DNA of 64,000 nucleotides. Origin: Halomonas elongata DSM 2581. Its GTDB lineage: Bacteria; Pseudomonadota; Gammaproteobacteria; Pseudomonadales; Halomonadaceae. Both the position numbers and the translations under genes were made by a program. The stretch spans positions 1,054,001 through 1,118,000 of the forward strand of contig NC_014532.2 of NCBI RefSeq assembly GCF_000196875.2, given 5' to 3'. This document shows positions 34,397-43,013 of this stretch, in pieces. A model generated the notes under the pieces. It saw only the letters and a program-made list of their open reading frames with translations. It was not told the origin of the DNA and did not search any database. Position 1 is the stretch's first letter; every line of letters begins with the position of its first letter.

Positions 34397-34418
34397 TCCT
34401 TCCCTCTTTTTCTTGTGA

Positions 34419-34448
34419 TTGCCATGCCTGTTGCGTGTCGTGTAGAAT
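34419..34448 (+). promoter_or_regulatory. rplM-rpsI promoter
   Basis: TTGCCA (34419-34424) and TAGAAT (34443-34448) are separated by 18 bp, a good sigma-70 promoter. Transcription would start near 34455, leaving about 115 bases of leader before rplM. Confidence 0.65.
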
Positions 34449-34569
34449 GCGCGCTCGCTCGAAAGTTGTCGTTCGGCTCGGTGAGTCGGGGCGGCAACCA
34501 AGAAAAATAGGGATGGTCCTTTACCGGCATGCCGGTCTGGGCCCAACGCATCAACTTGGTGATTCACCC

Positions 34570-34998
34570 ATGAAGACGTTCACTGCCAAACCGCAGTCCG
34601 TCCAGCGCGACTGGTACGTCGTCGACGCTGCGGACAAGACGCTTGGTCGCCTGGCCACTGAAATCGCTCGTCGCCTGCGCGGCAAGCACAAGCCGGAATA
34701 CACCCCGCATGTCGATACCGGCGATTACATCGTCGTGATCAATGCCGAGAAGGTGAAGATCACCGGCAACAAGGCCACCGCCAAGAACTATTATCGCCAC
34801 ACCGGCTATCCGGGTGGTCTGCGTTCCATGAATTTCGAGCAGATGATCGATTACGCTCCGGAGCGGGTCATCGAGTTCGCGGTCAAGGGCATGCTCCCGA
34901 AGGGCCCGCTGGGTCGTGCCATGCATTCCAAGCTCAAGGTCTATGCCGGCACCGAGCACCCCCACGCCGCCCAGCAGCCGCAAGAATTGAACATCTGA
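34570..34998 (+). CDS. rplM: 50S ribosomal protein L13
   Basis: L13 is an early assembly protein of the large subunit. The 142-residue product is the standard length and begins [59 protein letters not shown], with the family [12 protein letters not shown] and [20 protein letters not shown] motifs. It lies 13 bp before rpsI in the usual rplM-rpsI operon. In E. coli, L13 represses its own operon through the leader; the structured 115-base leader here is compatible with that, by inference. Confidence 0.98.
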   Translation: MKTFTAKPQSVQRDWYVVDAADKTLGRLATEIARRLRGKHKPEYTPHVDTGDYIVVINAEKVKITGNKATAKNYYRHTGYPGGLRSMNFEQMIDYAPERVIEFAVKGMLPKGPLGRAMHSKLKVYAGTEHPHAAQQPQELNI

Positions 34999-35011
34999 GG
35001 GAGTCTTCGCC

Positions 35012-35401
35012 ATGACACAGCAGTATTACGGTACCGGTCGCCGCAAGACCTCCACCGCCCGCGTGTTCCTGAAAGCGGGCACCGGCAAGATCACCGTCAA
35101 CAATCGTGAGCTGAACGATTATTTCGGCCGCGTCACCGGTCATATGGTGGTTCGTCAGCCCCTCGAACTGACCGAGACCCTCGACCAGTTCGACGTCTAC
35201 GTTACCGTCAAGGGCGGCGGTGGTTCGGCCCAGGCCGGCGCCATCCGCCACGGCATCACCCGTGCCCTGATGGAGTACAACGAGGACTTCCGCAAGCCGC
35301 TGCGCGACGCTGGCTACGTGACGCGTGACGCCCGCGAGGTCGAGCGTAAGAAGATCGGTCTGCGCAAGGCGCGTCGTCGCCCGCAGTTCTCCAAGCGTTA
35401 A
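35012..35401 (+). CDS. rpsI: 30S ribosomal protein S9
   Basis: S9 binds the head of the small subunit and its C-terminal tail contacts P-site tRNA. The 129-residue product has [51 protein letters not shown], and ends in the invariant basic tail [19 protein letters not shown] ribosome-binding site precedes the ATG. It is followed by a strong terminator. Confidence 0.98.
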   Translation: MTQQYYGTGRRKTSTARVFLKAGTGKITVNNRELNDYFGRVTGHMVVRQPLELTETLDQFDVYVTVKGGGGSAQAGAIRHGITRALMEYNEDFRKPLRDAGYVTRDAREVERKKIGLRKARRRPQFSKR

Positions 35402-35716
35402 ACTTCGACGCTTGCCGATATCAACGCCCGGGTCATGCGACCCGGGCGTTTTTTTATGGGCATGATTTGTCGCCGCGTGGAAAGCATTATCGTGCGAGGT
35501 GGTCGTTTTTCTTGCTATGTTAGCTTTAGCTATCTGCGAGATCCGTGATTGCGTGGCGCCCAGGCGCGACGAATGACAACAACAAGGAGACGCTGAGCAT
35601 TTCGGCGTGCGGCATCGTTCAAGGCGCATGAAAGCGTAGTGCGCAGGCTCGGGAGCCAGTCATGTCGTTGTTCGCCAGCGTTCTCCGAACGGACAGGCCG
35701 ACGGAGAGACCAGCAC
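35402..35716 (+). other. Spacer between rpsI and petA
   Basis: The 315-bp gap holds the rpsI terminator and then about 260 bases with no convincing gene. It is locally AT-richer around 35505-35535 (CTTGCTATGTTAGCTTTAGC), probably the petA promoter region, but no pair of hexamers at good spacing could be fixed. The petA leader would be long, about 170-200 bases. Confidence 0.5.
35424..35456 (+). terminator. Rho-independent terminator after rpsI
   Basis: ACGCCCGGGT-catgcg-ACCCGGGCGT forms a 10-bp stem followed by a run of seven T residues. It ends the rplM-rpsI transcript. Confidence 0.9.
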
Positions 35717-36322
35717 ATGGCAGACGATGGCGTGAACAAGGGACGACGCCGTTTCCTCGTGGCAGCGACGACCGTCATCGGGGCAGTGGGGGCGGTCGGC
35801 GTGGCGGTTCCCTTCCTGTCTTCCTGGCAACCCAGCGCCAGGGCAAGGGCGGCGGGAGCGCCCGTCAAGGCGGATATTTCCAAGCTCGAACCCGGCCAGC
35901 GCATGGTCGTCGAATGGCGTGGCCGACCGGTCTGGATTCTCGATCGTTCCGCGGAAATGATCCAGCGTACCGAAGAGCTGGGCGGCGACCGCCTGGCCGA
36001 TCCCGATTCCAGCGAGCCGCAGCAACCGGACTACGTTCAGGGGCCGCTGCGATCCATCAGGCCCGAGATCGGTGTCTTCATCGGCATCTGTACCCATCTG
36101 GGCTGCTCGCCGCTTTTCAAGCCGGAACCCAATGCCGAAGGTGTCGGCGTCGATGACTGGCCGGGCGGTTTCTTCTGCCCGTGCCATGGTTCGCGTTTCG
36201 ATCTGGCGGGGCGGGTGTTCCGTAACGTGCCCGCACCGCTCAACCTCGAGGTTCCCCCTTATCATTTCGAGAGTGACGCGGTGATCGTCGTCGGTCTCGG
36301 TGAAGACGAGGAGGCTGCCTGA
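35717..36322 (+). CDS. petA: Ubiquinol-cytochrome c reductase iron-sulfur (Rieske) subunit
   Basis: The Rieske protein takes one electron from quinol at the Qo site and delivers it to cytochrome c1. The 201-residue protein has a twin-arginine signal-anchor (KGRRRFLVAATTVIGAVGAVGVAVPFL) and both cluster-binding loops, CTHLGCSPLF and CPCHGSRFDLAGRVFRNVPAP, which hold the two Cys-His pairs of the 2Fe-2S centre. ATG at 35717 gives a compact Tat n-region. Its stop overlaps the petB start. Confidence 0.97.
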   Translation: MADDGVNKGRRRFLVAATTVIGAVGAVGVAVPFLSSWQPSARARAAGAPVKADISKLEPGQRMVVEWRGRPVWILDRSAEMIQRTEELGGDRLADPDSSEPQQPDYVQGPLRSIRPEIGVFIGICTHLGCSPLFKPEPNAEGVGVDDWPGGFFCPCHGSRFDLAGRVFRNVPAPLNLEVPPYHFESDAVIVVGLGEDEEAA

Positions 36323-37581
36323 TGGGAAATCCCAACAAGCCCAAGGCGCAGCGCGGCCTGATGCGCTGGGTCGATGAGCGCTTCCCGGCCACGCAGTTGT
36401 GGCAGGATCACCTGTCCCGTTATTACGCGCCGAGAAACTTCAACTTCTGGTACTTCTTCGGCTCGCTGGCCCTGTTGGTGCTGGTCAATCAGATCATTAC
36501 CGGCATCTGGTTGACCATGAGCTTCACGCCGACGGCAGAGGGGGCCTTCGACTCCGTCGAGTACATCATGCGCGATGTGGAGTGGGGCTGGTTGATCCGC
36601 TATCTCCACACCACCGGGGCGTCGGCGTTCTTCGTGGTGATCTATCTGCACATGTTCCGCGGCCTGCTGTACGGCTCCTACAAGGCGCCCCGGGAGCTGG
36701 TCTGGGTCTTCGGCATGGCCATCTACCTGGCGCTCATGGCCGAGGCCTTCATGGGCTATCTGCTGCCCTGGGGGCAGATGTCCTACTGGGGAGCCCAGGT
36801 GATCACCTCGCTGTTCTCGGCCATTCCGGCCATCGGGCCGGGGCTGGCCGAGTGGATTCGTGGCGACTATCTGGTCACGGGGATCACCCTGAACCGCTTC
36901 TTTGCCCTGCATGTGGTGGCCCTGCCGATCGTCATCCTGGCGCTGGTGGTGCTGCATATCGTGGCGCTGCACGAGGTCGGTTCCAACAATCCCGATGGCA
37001 TCGAGATCAAGGACAAGACCGACGGCAATGGCAAGCCACTGGATGGCATTCCCTTCCATCCCTATTACACGGTCAAGGATCTGGTCGGCGTGGCCGTGTT
37101 CCTGTTCGTGTTCTGCGTGGTGGTCTTCTATTTCCCCGAAGGGGGCGGCTATTTCATCGAGAAGCCCAATTTCGAGCCGGCCGATCCCCTGCAGACGCCG
37201 GATCATATCGCGCCGGTATGGTACTTCACGCCCTTCTACGCGATTCTGCGTGGCGTCACCTTCTCGGTGTTCGGCCTGGAGGCCAAGTTCCTCGGCGTCG
37301 TCTGCATGGGGCTGGCGATCGGCCTGTTGTTCGTGTTGCCCTGGCTGGATCGCAGTCCGGTACGCTCGATGCGCTACAAGGGGTGGATCTCCCGAGTGAT
37401 GCTGGGGCTGTTCGTGGTCTGTTTCAGCGTGCTTGGTGTGCTCGGCGTGCTGCCGTCCACGGAAACGCGCACGACGATCGCTCAGGTATGCACGCTGGGT
37501 TATTTCGCCTACTTCCTGCTGATGCCGTTCTACACCCGTCTGGAAAAGACCAGGCCCGTGCCGGAAAGGGTGACCGACTGA
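36322..37581 (+). CDS. petB: Cytochrome b subunit of the bc1 complex
   Basis: Cytochrome b houses the two b haems and both quinone sites of complex III. The 419-residue polytopic protein has about eight to nine membrane segments. Haem-ligand histidines lie in HTTGASAFFVVIYLHMFRG and in FFALHVVALPIVILALVVLHIVALHEVG. The Qo-site motif is PVWY (residues 298-301) instead of the common PEWY. The C-terminal extra helices (VMLGLFVVCFSVLGVLGVL) fit the long bacterial form. It overlaps petA and petC by one base each. Confidence 0.97.
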   Translation: MGNPNKPKAQRGLMRWVDERFPATQLWQDHLSRYYAPRNFNFWYFFGSLALLVLVNQIITGIWLTMSFTPTAEGAFDSVEYIMRDVEWGWLIRYLHTTGASAFFVVIYLHMFRGLLYGSYKAPRELVWVFGMAIYLALMAEAFMGYLLPWGQMSYWGAQVITSLFSAIPAIGPGLAEWIRGDYLVTGITLNRFFALHVVALPIVILALVVLHIVALHEVGSNNPDGIEIKDKTDGNGKPLDGIPFHPYYTVKDLVGVAVFLFVFCVVVFYFPEGGGYFIEKPNFEPADPLQTPDHIAPVWYFTPFYAILRGVTFSVFGLEAKFLGVVCMGLAIGLLFVLPWLDRSPVRSMRYKGWISRVMLGLFVVCFSVLGVLGVLPSTETRTTIAQVCTLGYFAYFLLMPFYTRLEKTRPVPERVTD

Positions 37582-38327
37582 TGAGAAAATCACTGTTTGC
37601 ACTGTGCATCGTCTTGCTGCCGGTAACCGGTCTCGCCGCCAGTGGCGGTGGCGCCGATCTACGGGACATGACGCCGGATCTGCACGACAAGGCCTCGCTG
37701 CAGAATGGCATGAAGCTCTTCGTCAACTACTGCATGGGCTGTCATTCTCTGAAACATCAGCGCTTCTCGCGGGCCGCCGAGGATCTTGAGATTCCCCGGG
37801 AACTGGTCGAGGACAACCTGATATTCGCCGATGCCCATGCCTTCAATGACCAGATGAGCAATGCCATGGAAGGTGAGCAGGGCGAAGCCTGGTTCGGTGC
37901 CGCACCGCCTGACCTGACCCTGGTGACCCGGCTGCGCGGCGTCGACTGGGTCTATTCCTATCTGCTCGGGTTCTATCGTGACCCGGAGCGACCCACGGGC
38001 GTGAACAATACGGTTTTCCCGCTGGTGGCCATGCCCAATGTGCTGGAGCCGCTCCAGGGCGTGCAGCAGCAGGTGTGTGGCGATGCGCAAGAGGCGGGGC
38101 ATGAGGAAGACGGCTCGGCCTGCCATCTCGAGCTCGTTCGCGAGGGCTCGATGTCGCCCGATGAGTTCGAGCGCGCGATGTTCGATCTGACCAATTTCCT
38201 GGCTTATGCCAGTGAGCCATCCAGGCTGAAGGCCGAGGCCCTGGCACCCAAGGTTCTGATCTTTCTCTTCGTCTTCGCCGTCGTGGCCTACCTGCTCAAG
38301 CGCGAGTACTGGCGCGACGTTCACTGA
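37581..38327 (+). CDS. petC: Cytochrome c1 subunit of the bc1 complex
   Basis: Cytochrome c1 accepts electrons from the Rieske centre and passes them to soluble cytochrome c. The 248-residue protein has a signal peptide (LFALCIVLLPVTGLAA), the haem c motif CMGCH at about residues 51-55, the axial-Met segment PLVAMPNVLEPL, and a C-terminal membrane anchor (VLIFLFVFAVVAYLLKREYW). The start ATG overlaps the petB stop (TGATG). The same frame is open back through petB, but that part is not protein-like. Confidence 0.96.
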   Translation: MRKSLFALCIVLLPVTGLAASGGGADLRDMTPDLHDKASLQNGMKLFVNYCMGCHSLKHQRFSRAAEDLEIPRELVEDNLIFADAHAFNDQMSNAMEGEQGEAWFGAAPPDLTLVTRLRGVDWVYSYLLGFYRDPERPTGVNNTVFPLVAMPNVLEPLQGVQQQVCGDAQEAGHEEDGSACHLELVREGSMSPDEFERAMFDLTNFLAYASEPSRLKAEALAPKVLIFLFVFAVVAYLLKREYWRDVH

Positions 38328-38355
38328 ATCGTTCCGATTCGTCGATGCGACATTT

Positions 38356-38392
38356 CACGACGCCCCCCGTCCGGGGTGCGTCGTGTTATCAT
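38356..38392 (+). terminator. Hairpin after petC, merging into a candidate sspA promoter
   Basis: CACGACGCCCC (from 38356) pairs with GGGGTGCGTCGTG (to 38385) with one bulged base, giving a stable stem followed by TTATCATT. The bases TGTTATCAT (38384-38392) also form an extended -10 (TGn-TATCAT) about 30 bases before sspA, so termination and restart may be back-to-back. Confidence 0.6.
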
Positions 38393-38422
38393 TCCGGCAC
38401 GAACTGATGCGAGGATTGTTTC

Positions 38423-39049
38423 ATGGGTGTAGTGGCCAAGCGGTCATCGATGATCTTCTATTCCGGGGGCGATGATCATTACAGTCATCGTGTACGTATT
38501 GTGCTCGCCGAGAAGGGCGTGGCCGTGGACATCGTCGAGGTCACCGAGGATAACCATCCCGAGGAGCTCGCCGATCTCAATCCGTACAACAGTGTCCCCA
38601 CGCTGCTCGACCGCGATCTGGTGCTCTACGAGTCCAAGGTGATGATGGAGTATCTGGACGAGCGTTTCCCGCATCCGCCGCTGTTGCCGGTCTATCCGGT
38701 GGCCCGTGCCCAGAGTCGGCTGTGGATGCACCGCATCGAACGCGAGTGGTGCCCGCTGGTCGAACAGGTCCGCAATGGGTCGAAGAAGGAAGCCGACAAG
38801 GCGCGCAAGGAGCTGCGCGAGAGTCTGGTCGGGATTTCACCGATCTTCGAGGACATGCCGTTCTTCATGAGCGATGAATTTACCCTGGTGGATTGCTGCC
38901 TGGCACCGATCCTGTGGCGCTTGCCGTCACTGGGCATCGAGTTGCCCGAAAAGCAGGTCCAGCCGTTGATGGGCTATATGGAGCGGGTCTTCGAGCGCGA
39001 GGGCTTCAAGGCTGCGCTGAGCGAGGCCGAGCGCGAGATGCGTCCCTGA
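38423..39049 (+). CDS. sspA: Stringent starvation protein A
   Basis: SspA is a glutathione-transferase-fold protein that binds RNA polymerase holoenzyme and supports stress and acid tolerance. The 208-residue protein has the thioredoxin-like N-terminal domain [31 protein letters not shown] and the conserved [37 protein letters not shown], followed by the helical C-terminal domain with [23 protein letters not shown]. It lacks the GST catalytic residue, as usual. sspB follows after 43 bp. Confidence 0.96.
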   Translation: MGVVAKRSSMIFYSGGDDHYSHRVRIVLAEKGVAVDIVEVTEDNHPEELADLNPYNSVPTLLDRDLVLYESKVMMEYLDERFPHPPLLPVYPVARAQSRLWMHRIEREWCPLVEQVRNGSKKEADKARKELRESLVGISPIFEDMPFFMSDEFTLVDCCLAPILWRLPSLGIELPEKQVQPLMGYMERVFEREGFKAALSEAEREMRP

Positions 39050-39092
39050 ATTTTCACCCCGTTCGAGGTACAGACCCCAGGAGGGCCGAACG

Positions 39093-39572
39093 ATGCATTC
39101 AAGCCGTCCCTATATTGCCCGGGCCCTTTATCAGTGGTTGCTGGACAACGAGTTGACGCCTTATATCGTGGTCGATGCCGAGCAGGAAGGCGTCGAGGTT
39201 CCCAGGCAATTTGTCCAGAATGGCCAGATCGTGCTCAACATGGGCGTATCGGCCATTCGCGATCTGTCCATGGAGAATGAGGCGATCTCTTTCTCGGCGC
39301 GTTTCGGCGGCAAGCCGACGCAGCTCATGGTGCCCATGGAGGCGCTGATTGCCATCTACGCACGCGAGAATGGCGTCGGCATGGTCTTCGGTCATGAGCC
39401 GGTGATGCCCGATGTCGGCCACGACGAAAGCGAGGCCGAAACAGGACAGGATGAGGCGAAAGGACCGACGCTGGCCAGTGTCGACGAGACCGAAGAGAGC
39501 GAGGCGTCGTCCTCCGAGCGGGAAGGCGAGACGCCCAGGAAAGGGCGCCCCTCTCTGCGGGTCGTCAAGTGA
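39093..39572 (+). CDS. sspB: ClpXP protease specificity-enhancing factor SspB
   Basis: SspB binds ssrA-tagged peptides and delivers them to ClpXP. The 159-residue protein has the compact binding domain at residues 1-110 (RPYIARALYQWLLDNELTPYIVVDA... LNMGVSAIRDLSMENEAISFSARFGGKP), a long acidic flexible linker rich in Glu, Ser and Asp, and the ClpX-docking tail GRPSLRVVK. The ATG follows CAGGAGGGCC. It forms the sspA-sspB operon and is convergent with dolP. Confidence 0.96.
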   Translation: MHSSRPYIARALYQWLLDNELTPYIVVDAEQEGVEVPRQFVQNGQIVLNMGVSAIRDLSMENEAISFSARFGGKPTQLMVPMEALIAIYARENGVGMVFGHEPVMPDVGHDESEAETGQDEAKGPTLASVDETEESEASSSEREGETPRKGRPSLRVVK

Positions 39573-39623
39573 GTCGGTGAATCGCGCCGGCCGGTGCTTC
39601 GGTGCCGGCAGGCGAAGAAACGC

Positions 39624-39650
39624 AAACGGCAGGCCTTTGGCCTGCCGTTT
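39624..39650. terminator. Bidirectional terminator between sspB and dolP
   Basis: AAACGGCAGGCC-ttt-GGCCTGCCGTTT is a perfect 12-bp stem with a three-base loop, flanked by A and T stretches at the stem ends, so it can terminate both convergent transcripts. Confidence 0.85.
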
Positions 39651-39674
39651 GTGTATGCAATGGCGATCGGTCGA

Positions 39675-40235
39675 TCAGTCGAGGTAGTCGAAGACCTTGA
39701 TGATGCGCTGCATGCCACCGGCATTCGAGACCACCGAGACGATGCGATCGGCCTCGGCCCGGCTGACGATGCCCATCAGGTAGACAGTGGCATTCTCGGT
39801 GACGACCAGCAGTCGGCTTGAGTCGATGGACTCGTTGGCGGCCAGGGCGGTGCGCACCTTGGTGGTGATCCAGGTGTCGGTGAGTCGCTGGCTGCTGGGC
39901 AGGTTGGCGGCAATGGTGAGCTCGTCGTGCACCTTGCGTACATTGCGGACCTGCTCGGCCACCTGTACGGCCATGTCCTTGAGCTCCTGGCTGGGGACCT
40001 GGCCGGTGAGCAGGACCACGCCATTGAAGGCGTTGACGTTGATGCGGGCGTCGCCGAGTCGGGCATCGTTGGCCTTGAGGTTATGGGAGATCTTGTCCTC
40101 GATGTTCGAGTCCTCGACCTTGGTGCCTTCGGTGCGCTGGCCGTAATGTTCGCTGATGGGGGCCGAAGAGGCGCAGCCGGTCAGGACGAGCAGGCAGATG
40201 AGGGTCAGGGCGGTACACAGGGATTTATAGGACAT
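39675..40235 (-). CDS. dolP: BON-domain outer-membrane lipoprotein DolP (YraP-like)
   Basis: DolP is an outer-membrane lipoprotein with two BON domains that localises to anionic lipid at division sites and helps outer-membrane integrity. The 186-residue protein has a lipobox LLVLTGCAS (Cys near residue 21), then two BON domains: IEDKISHNLKANDARLGDARINVNAFNGVVLLTGQVPSQELKDMA and WITTKVRTALAANESIDSSRLLVVTENATVYLMGIVSRAEAD. I chose the ATG at 40235; a GTG at 40244 overlapping the gmhA stop is an alternative. Confidence 0.93.
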   Translation of the reverse strand: MSYKSLCTALTLICLLVLTGCASSAPISEHYGQRTEGTKVEDSNIEDKISHNLKANDARLGDARINVNAFNGVVLLTGQVPSQELKDMAVQVAEQVRNVRKVHDELTIAANLPSSQRLTDTWITTKVRTALAANESIDSSRLLVVTENATVYLMGIVSRAEADRIVSVVSNAGGMQRIIKVFDYLD

Positions 40236-40240
40236 GGGGG

Positions 40241-40855
<615 letters not shown>

Positions 40856-41221
40856 TCAGAACGCTTCGAAGGCCCCCGCCACCCATTCGAACTCGAGCTC
40901 GGGGGGTGTACCGGTCGCAGCCAGTACATCGAAGCGGCAAGCACATGATAGCCGGTTGCGCTGGAGATAAAAACGCGCCGCCTTGATCAGGCGACGACGT
41001 TTGGTGGCAGTGACGGTCTCCAGTGGGTGGCCATGGCGGATGTCGGCGCGATGCCGGACCTCCACGAACACCAGGGTGTCGCCGTCACGCATGATCAGGT
41101 CGATCTCGCCACCCTTGGCGTGCTGGTTGGTGGCGACGAGGACGAGGCCCCGTGCCACCAGCCAGTCGGCGGCGAGCCGTTCGACCCTGGCGCCCCGGGC
41201 GCGGGCGTCAGGGCAGGGCAT
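40856..41221 (-). CDS. yraN: YraN-family endonuclease-fold protein (UPF0102)
   Basis: YraN proteins have the restriction-endonuclease-like fold; the cellular role is not established. The 121-residue product has RVERLAADWLVARGLVLVATNQHAKGGEIDLIMRDGDTLVFVEVRHRADIRHG, which contains the GEIDLI-x-VEVR catalytic-type Asp and Glu/Lys pattern; note Arg replaces the usual second Lys (VEVR rather than VEVK, a common variant in this family). It overlaps the end of lpoA by 14 bp, implying coupled translation. Confidence 0.92.
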   Translation of the reverse strand: MPCPDARARGARVERLAADWLVARGLVLVATNQHAKGGEIDLIMRDGDTLVFVEVRHRADIRHGHPLETVTATKRRRLIKAARFYLQRNRLSCACRFDVLAATGTPPELEFEWVAGAFEAF

Positions 41222-42965
41222 CGCCGATGCTTCCCGGTGACAGCACCGGCTGGGGAACGCCGTTGCTGAAAAGGGCCCAGGGCAGCTGACGCTGGATGCG
41301 GCCGTCCTCGGCCACGCTCAGGGTGCCGGTGGCGCCGAACAGTTCGCTGCCGGGAATGGCCTGGAACTGCGGCAGGCGCCGTGTCAGCTCATAGGCATCC
41401 ACGCCCATGGCCATCAGCCGGAACATCGAGGGATCGGACTCCTGACGGAGCTGGTGATAGCTGTCGAGGAAGGGCAGGGCGTCCTCGCCTCCCACGGCGG
41501 CATCCGGAATCTGCCAGGGAATGTCGATGAAGCGGACGCCATCGAGATCCTTGTCCAGCCGTGGCTGGGGTTGCCCCTCATAGAGATGGGAGGTGGCGTA
41601 GACCGGCAGATCAGAGGCGGAATAATAATCGAGGGTGGGCGGTACCTGGCGAGCGTACTCCGGCAACGCCAGCAAAAAGAGCATGTCGGGCCTGGGGGAG
41701 CTGACGGCCTGCCGGGTGCTCTCGGTGGCCGGTTGCCCGGGGTTGTAGCGTTCGGTGCGGGTGATCTCGCCGCCGTTGGCGAGCCAGGTGTCCCGGAAGG
41801 CTTCGCTGACCCGGCGTCCCCAGTCGTTGCCGGGAACCATCACGGCGGCGCGGCGCAGGCCGTCCATCCGCCCCCGGCGGGCCACTTGCCGTGCCTCGTT
41901 CTCGGCGGACAGTCCGTACTGGAAGAGGTTTTCGGCCTGATTGCGCTCGGCCGTCCCGTAGTTGAGCGCCAGGGTCGGCAGGGGAACCTGATCGCGCTGT
42001 TCGAGGCGGCTGACCAGATCCTTGTCCAGCGGGCCGATCACGGCCTGGGCACCACGGTTGCGGGCTTCGCGGTAGAGCGCATCGAGATCGCCTCCGGAAG
42101 AGTCGATGAAGCTCAGCCGGGCACCGCTGGCGCCGTCGTTGACCTCGTTGAGGTGGTGAGTGCGCATGCCTTGCTCGATGGCCTCGGCCACATTGGCGAG
42201 CGGTCCGCTCTCGGGCAGGAAGACGGCGATGTGGCGGATCTCGCGGCCACGCAGGTCGCGCAGTGCCAGGATCTTGGACGGCAGCCGGCGCGCGGCGGGA
42301 TGGTCCGGGTGCTGGGCGCGCCAGTCGTCGATCTGCTGGAAGAGGCGCTCGATGTCGCCGCTGCCGTCGCGAACCAGGTCGGTCAGGGCCAGCCAGGCCC
42401 GGGTGTCGGCTTCCTGACTGCCACGCAACTTGCTCAGGGAGCCGGCGGGAAGACGGGACAGCTGCGCCCAGATCGGATCGTTGAGGTCTTCGCTGTCGTT
42501 GGCGGCCTGGAGGCGCAGCAAGGCCGCAGCGGCGGGCAAGGGCTTGTCGAGCTCGCCGAGGGCGCGGCCGAGCCGCTCCAGCAGCAGATTGGCCTGCTCG
42601 CGGGGCGGGGTGTCGCTCTTGAGCAGCTGACCGGCCTGGACCACGGCATGCGGGTCGTTCTGGGACTCGCCCAGTTCGGAGAGCAGCAGGGCCCAGCGGC
42701 GGCGCTGTTCGGCCGACAGTTGCCCATCGTCGATATTCTTGGCGATCTCCAGTGCCTGGGGAGCGCGTCCCTGGCGTGCTAGGATGTCGGCGGCTTCCAG
42801 CCGGGAGCGTGCGGCCGCTGCCGGTGCTTGCTGGTTGGCTTCTTGCAGCAGTTGATCCGGGTCATCCGCCGGTTGGCGTTGGGTCATGCTCGGTTGCATG
42901 CCGCAGCCGGCCAGGAGTAGCGCCAGAAGCGCGGCGGCCAGGGGGCCGCGAGACGAAATCTTCAT
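41208..42965 (-). CDS. lpoA: Penicillin-binding protein activator LpoA
   Basis: LpoA is an outer-membrane lipoprotein that reaches through the wall to activate PBP1A. The 585-residue protein has a lipoprotein signal (ALLALLLAGCGM, Cys near residue 21), a helical TPR-like N-terminal domain (residues 30-250), and a periplasmic-binding-protein-like C-terminal domain beginning IRHIAVFLPESGPLANVAEAIEQGMRTHHL and including AQAVIGPLDKDLVSRLEQRDQVPLPTLALNY. It is divergent from rsmI with only 48 bp between start codons. Confidence 0.92.
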   Translation of the reverse strand: MKISSRGPLAAALLALLLAGCGMQPSMTQRQPADDPDQLLQEANQQAPAAAARSRLEAADILARQGRAPQALEIAKNIDDGQLSAEQRRRWALLLSELGESQNDPHAVVQAGQLLKSDTPPREQANLLLERLGRALGELDKPLPAAAALLRLQAANDSEDLNDPIWAQLSRLPAGSLSKLRGSQEADTRAWLALTDLVRDGSGDIERLFQQIDDWRAQHPDHPAARRLPSKILALRDLRGREIRHIAVFLPESGPLANVAEAIEQGMRTHHLNEVNDGASGARLSFIDSSGGDLDALYREARNRGAQAVIGPLDKDLVSRLEQRDQVPLPTLALNYGTAERNQAENLFQYGLSAENEARQVARRGRMDGLRRAAVMVPGNDWGRRVSEAFRDTWLANGGEITRTERYNPGQPATESTRQAVSSPRPDMLFLLALPEYARQVPPTLDYYSASDLPVYATSHLYEGQPQPRLDKDLDGVRFIDIPWQIPDAAVGGEDALPFLDSYHQLRQESDPSMFRLMAMGVDAYELTRRLPQFQAIPGSELFGATGTLSVAEDGRIQRQLPWALFSNGVPQPVLSPGSIGDALP

Positions 42966-43013
42966 CGATCCTTCCTTGTCCCATTGTTCCGGAATGCATC
43001 CCAGGGGGCCGAA

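Larger units (their letters stand above)
34271..34569 (+). other. Spacer between zapE and rplM: hairpin, promoter and structured leader
   Basis: This 299-bp gap has no gene. It holds a long purine/pyrimidine hairpin (34336-34396), a promoter (34419-34448), and an approximately 115-base rplM leader with a perfect palindrome ACCGGC-at-GCCGGT (34523-34536) and the near-palindrome GGTGA-t-TCACC (34558-34568) immediately before the rplM ATG. Confidence 0.6.

Noticed and set aside
36399-38327. A 642-codon frame open through petB and petC that could suggest a petB-overprinted fusion protein
   Set aside because: Only the part from 37581 onward resembles a protein (cytochrome c1). The petB-overlapping part is Arg/Gly/Ala-rich low-complexity translation typical of a wrong frame in GC-rich DNA.
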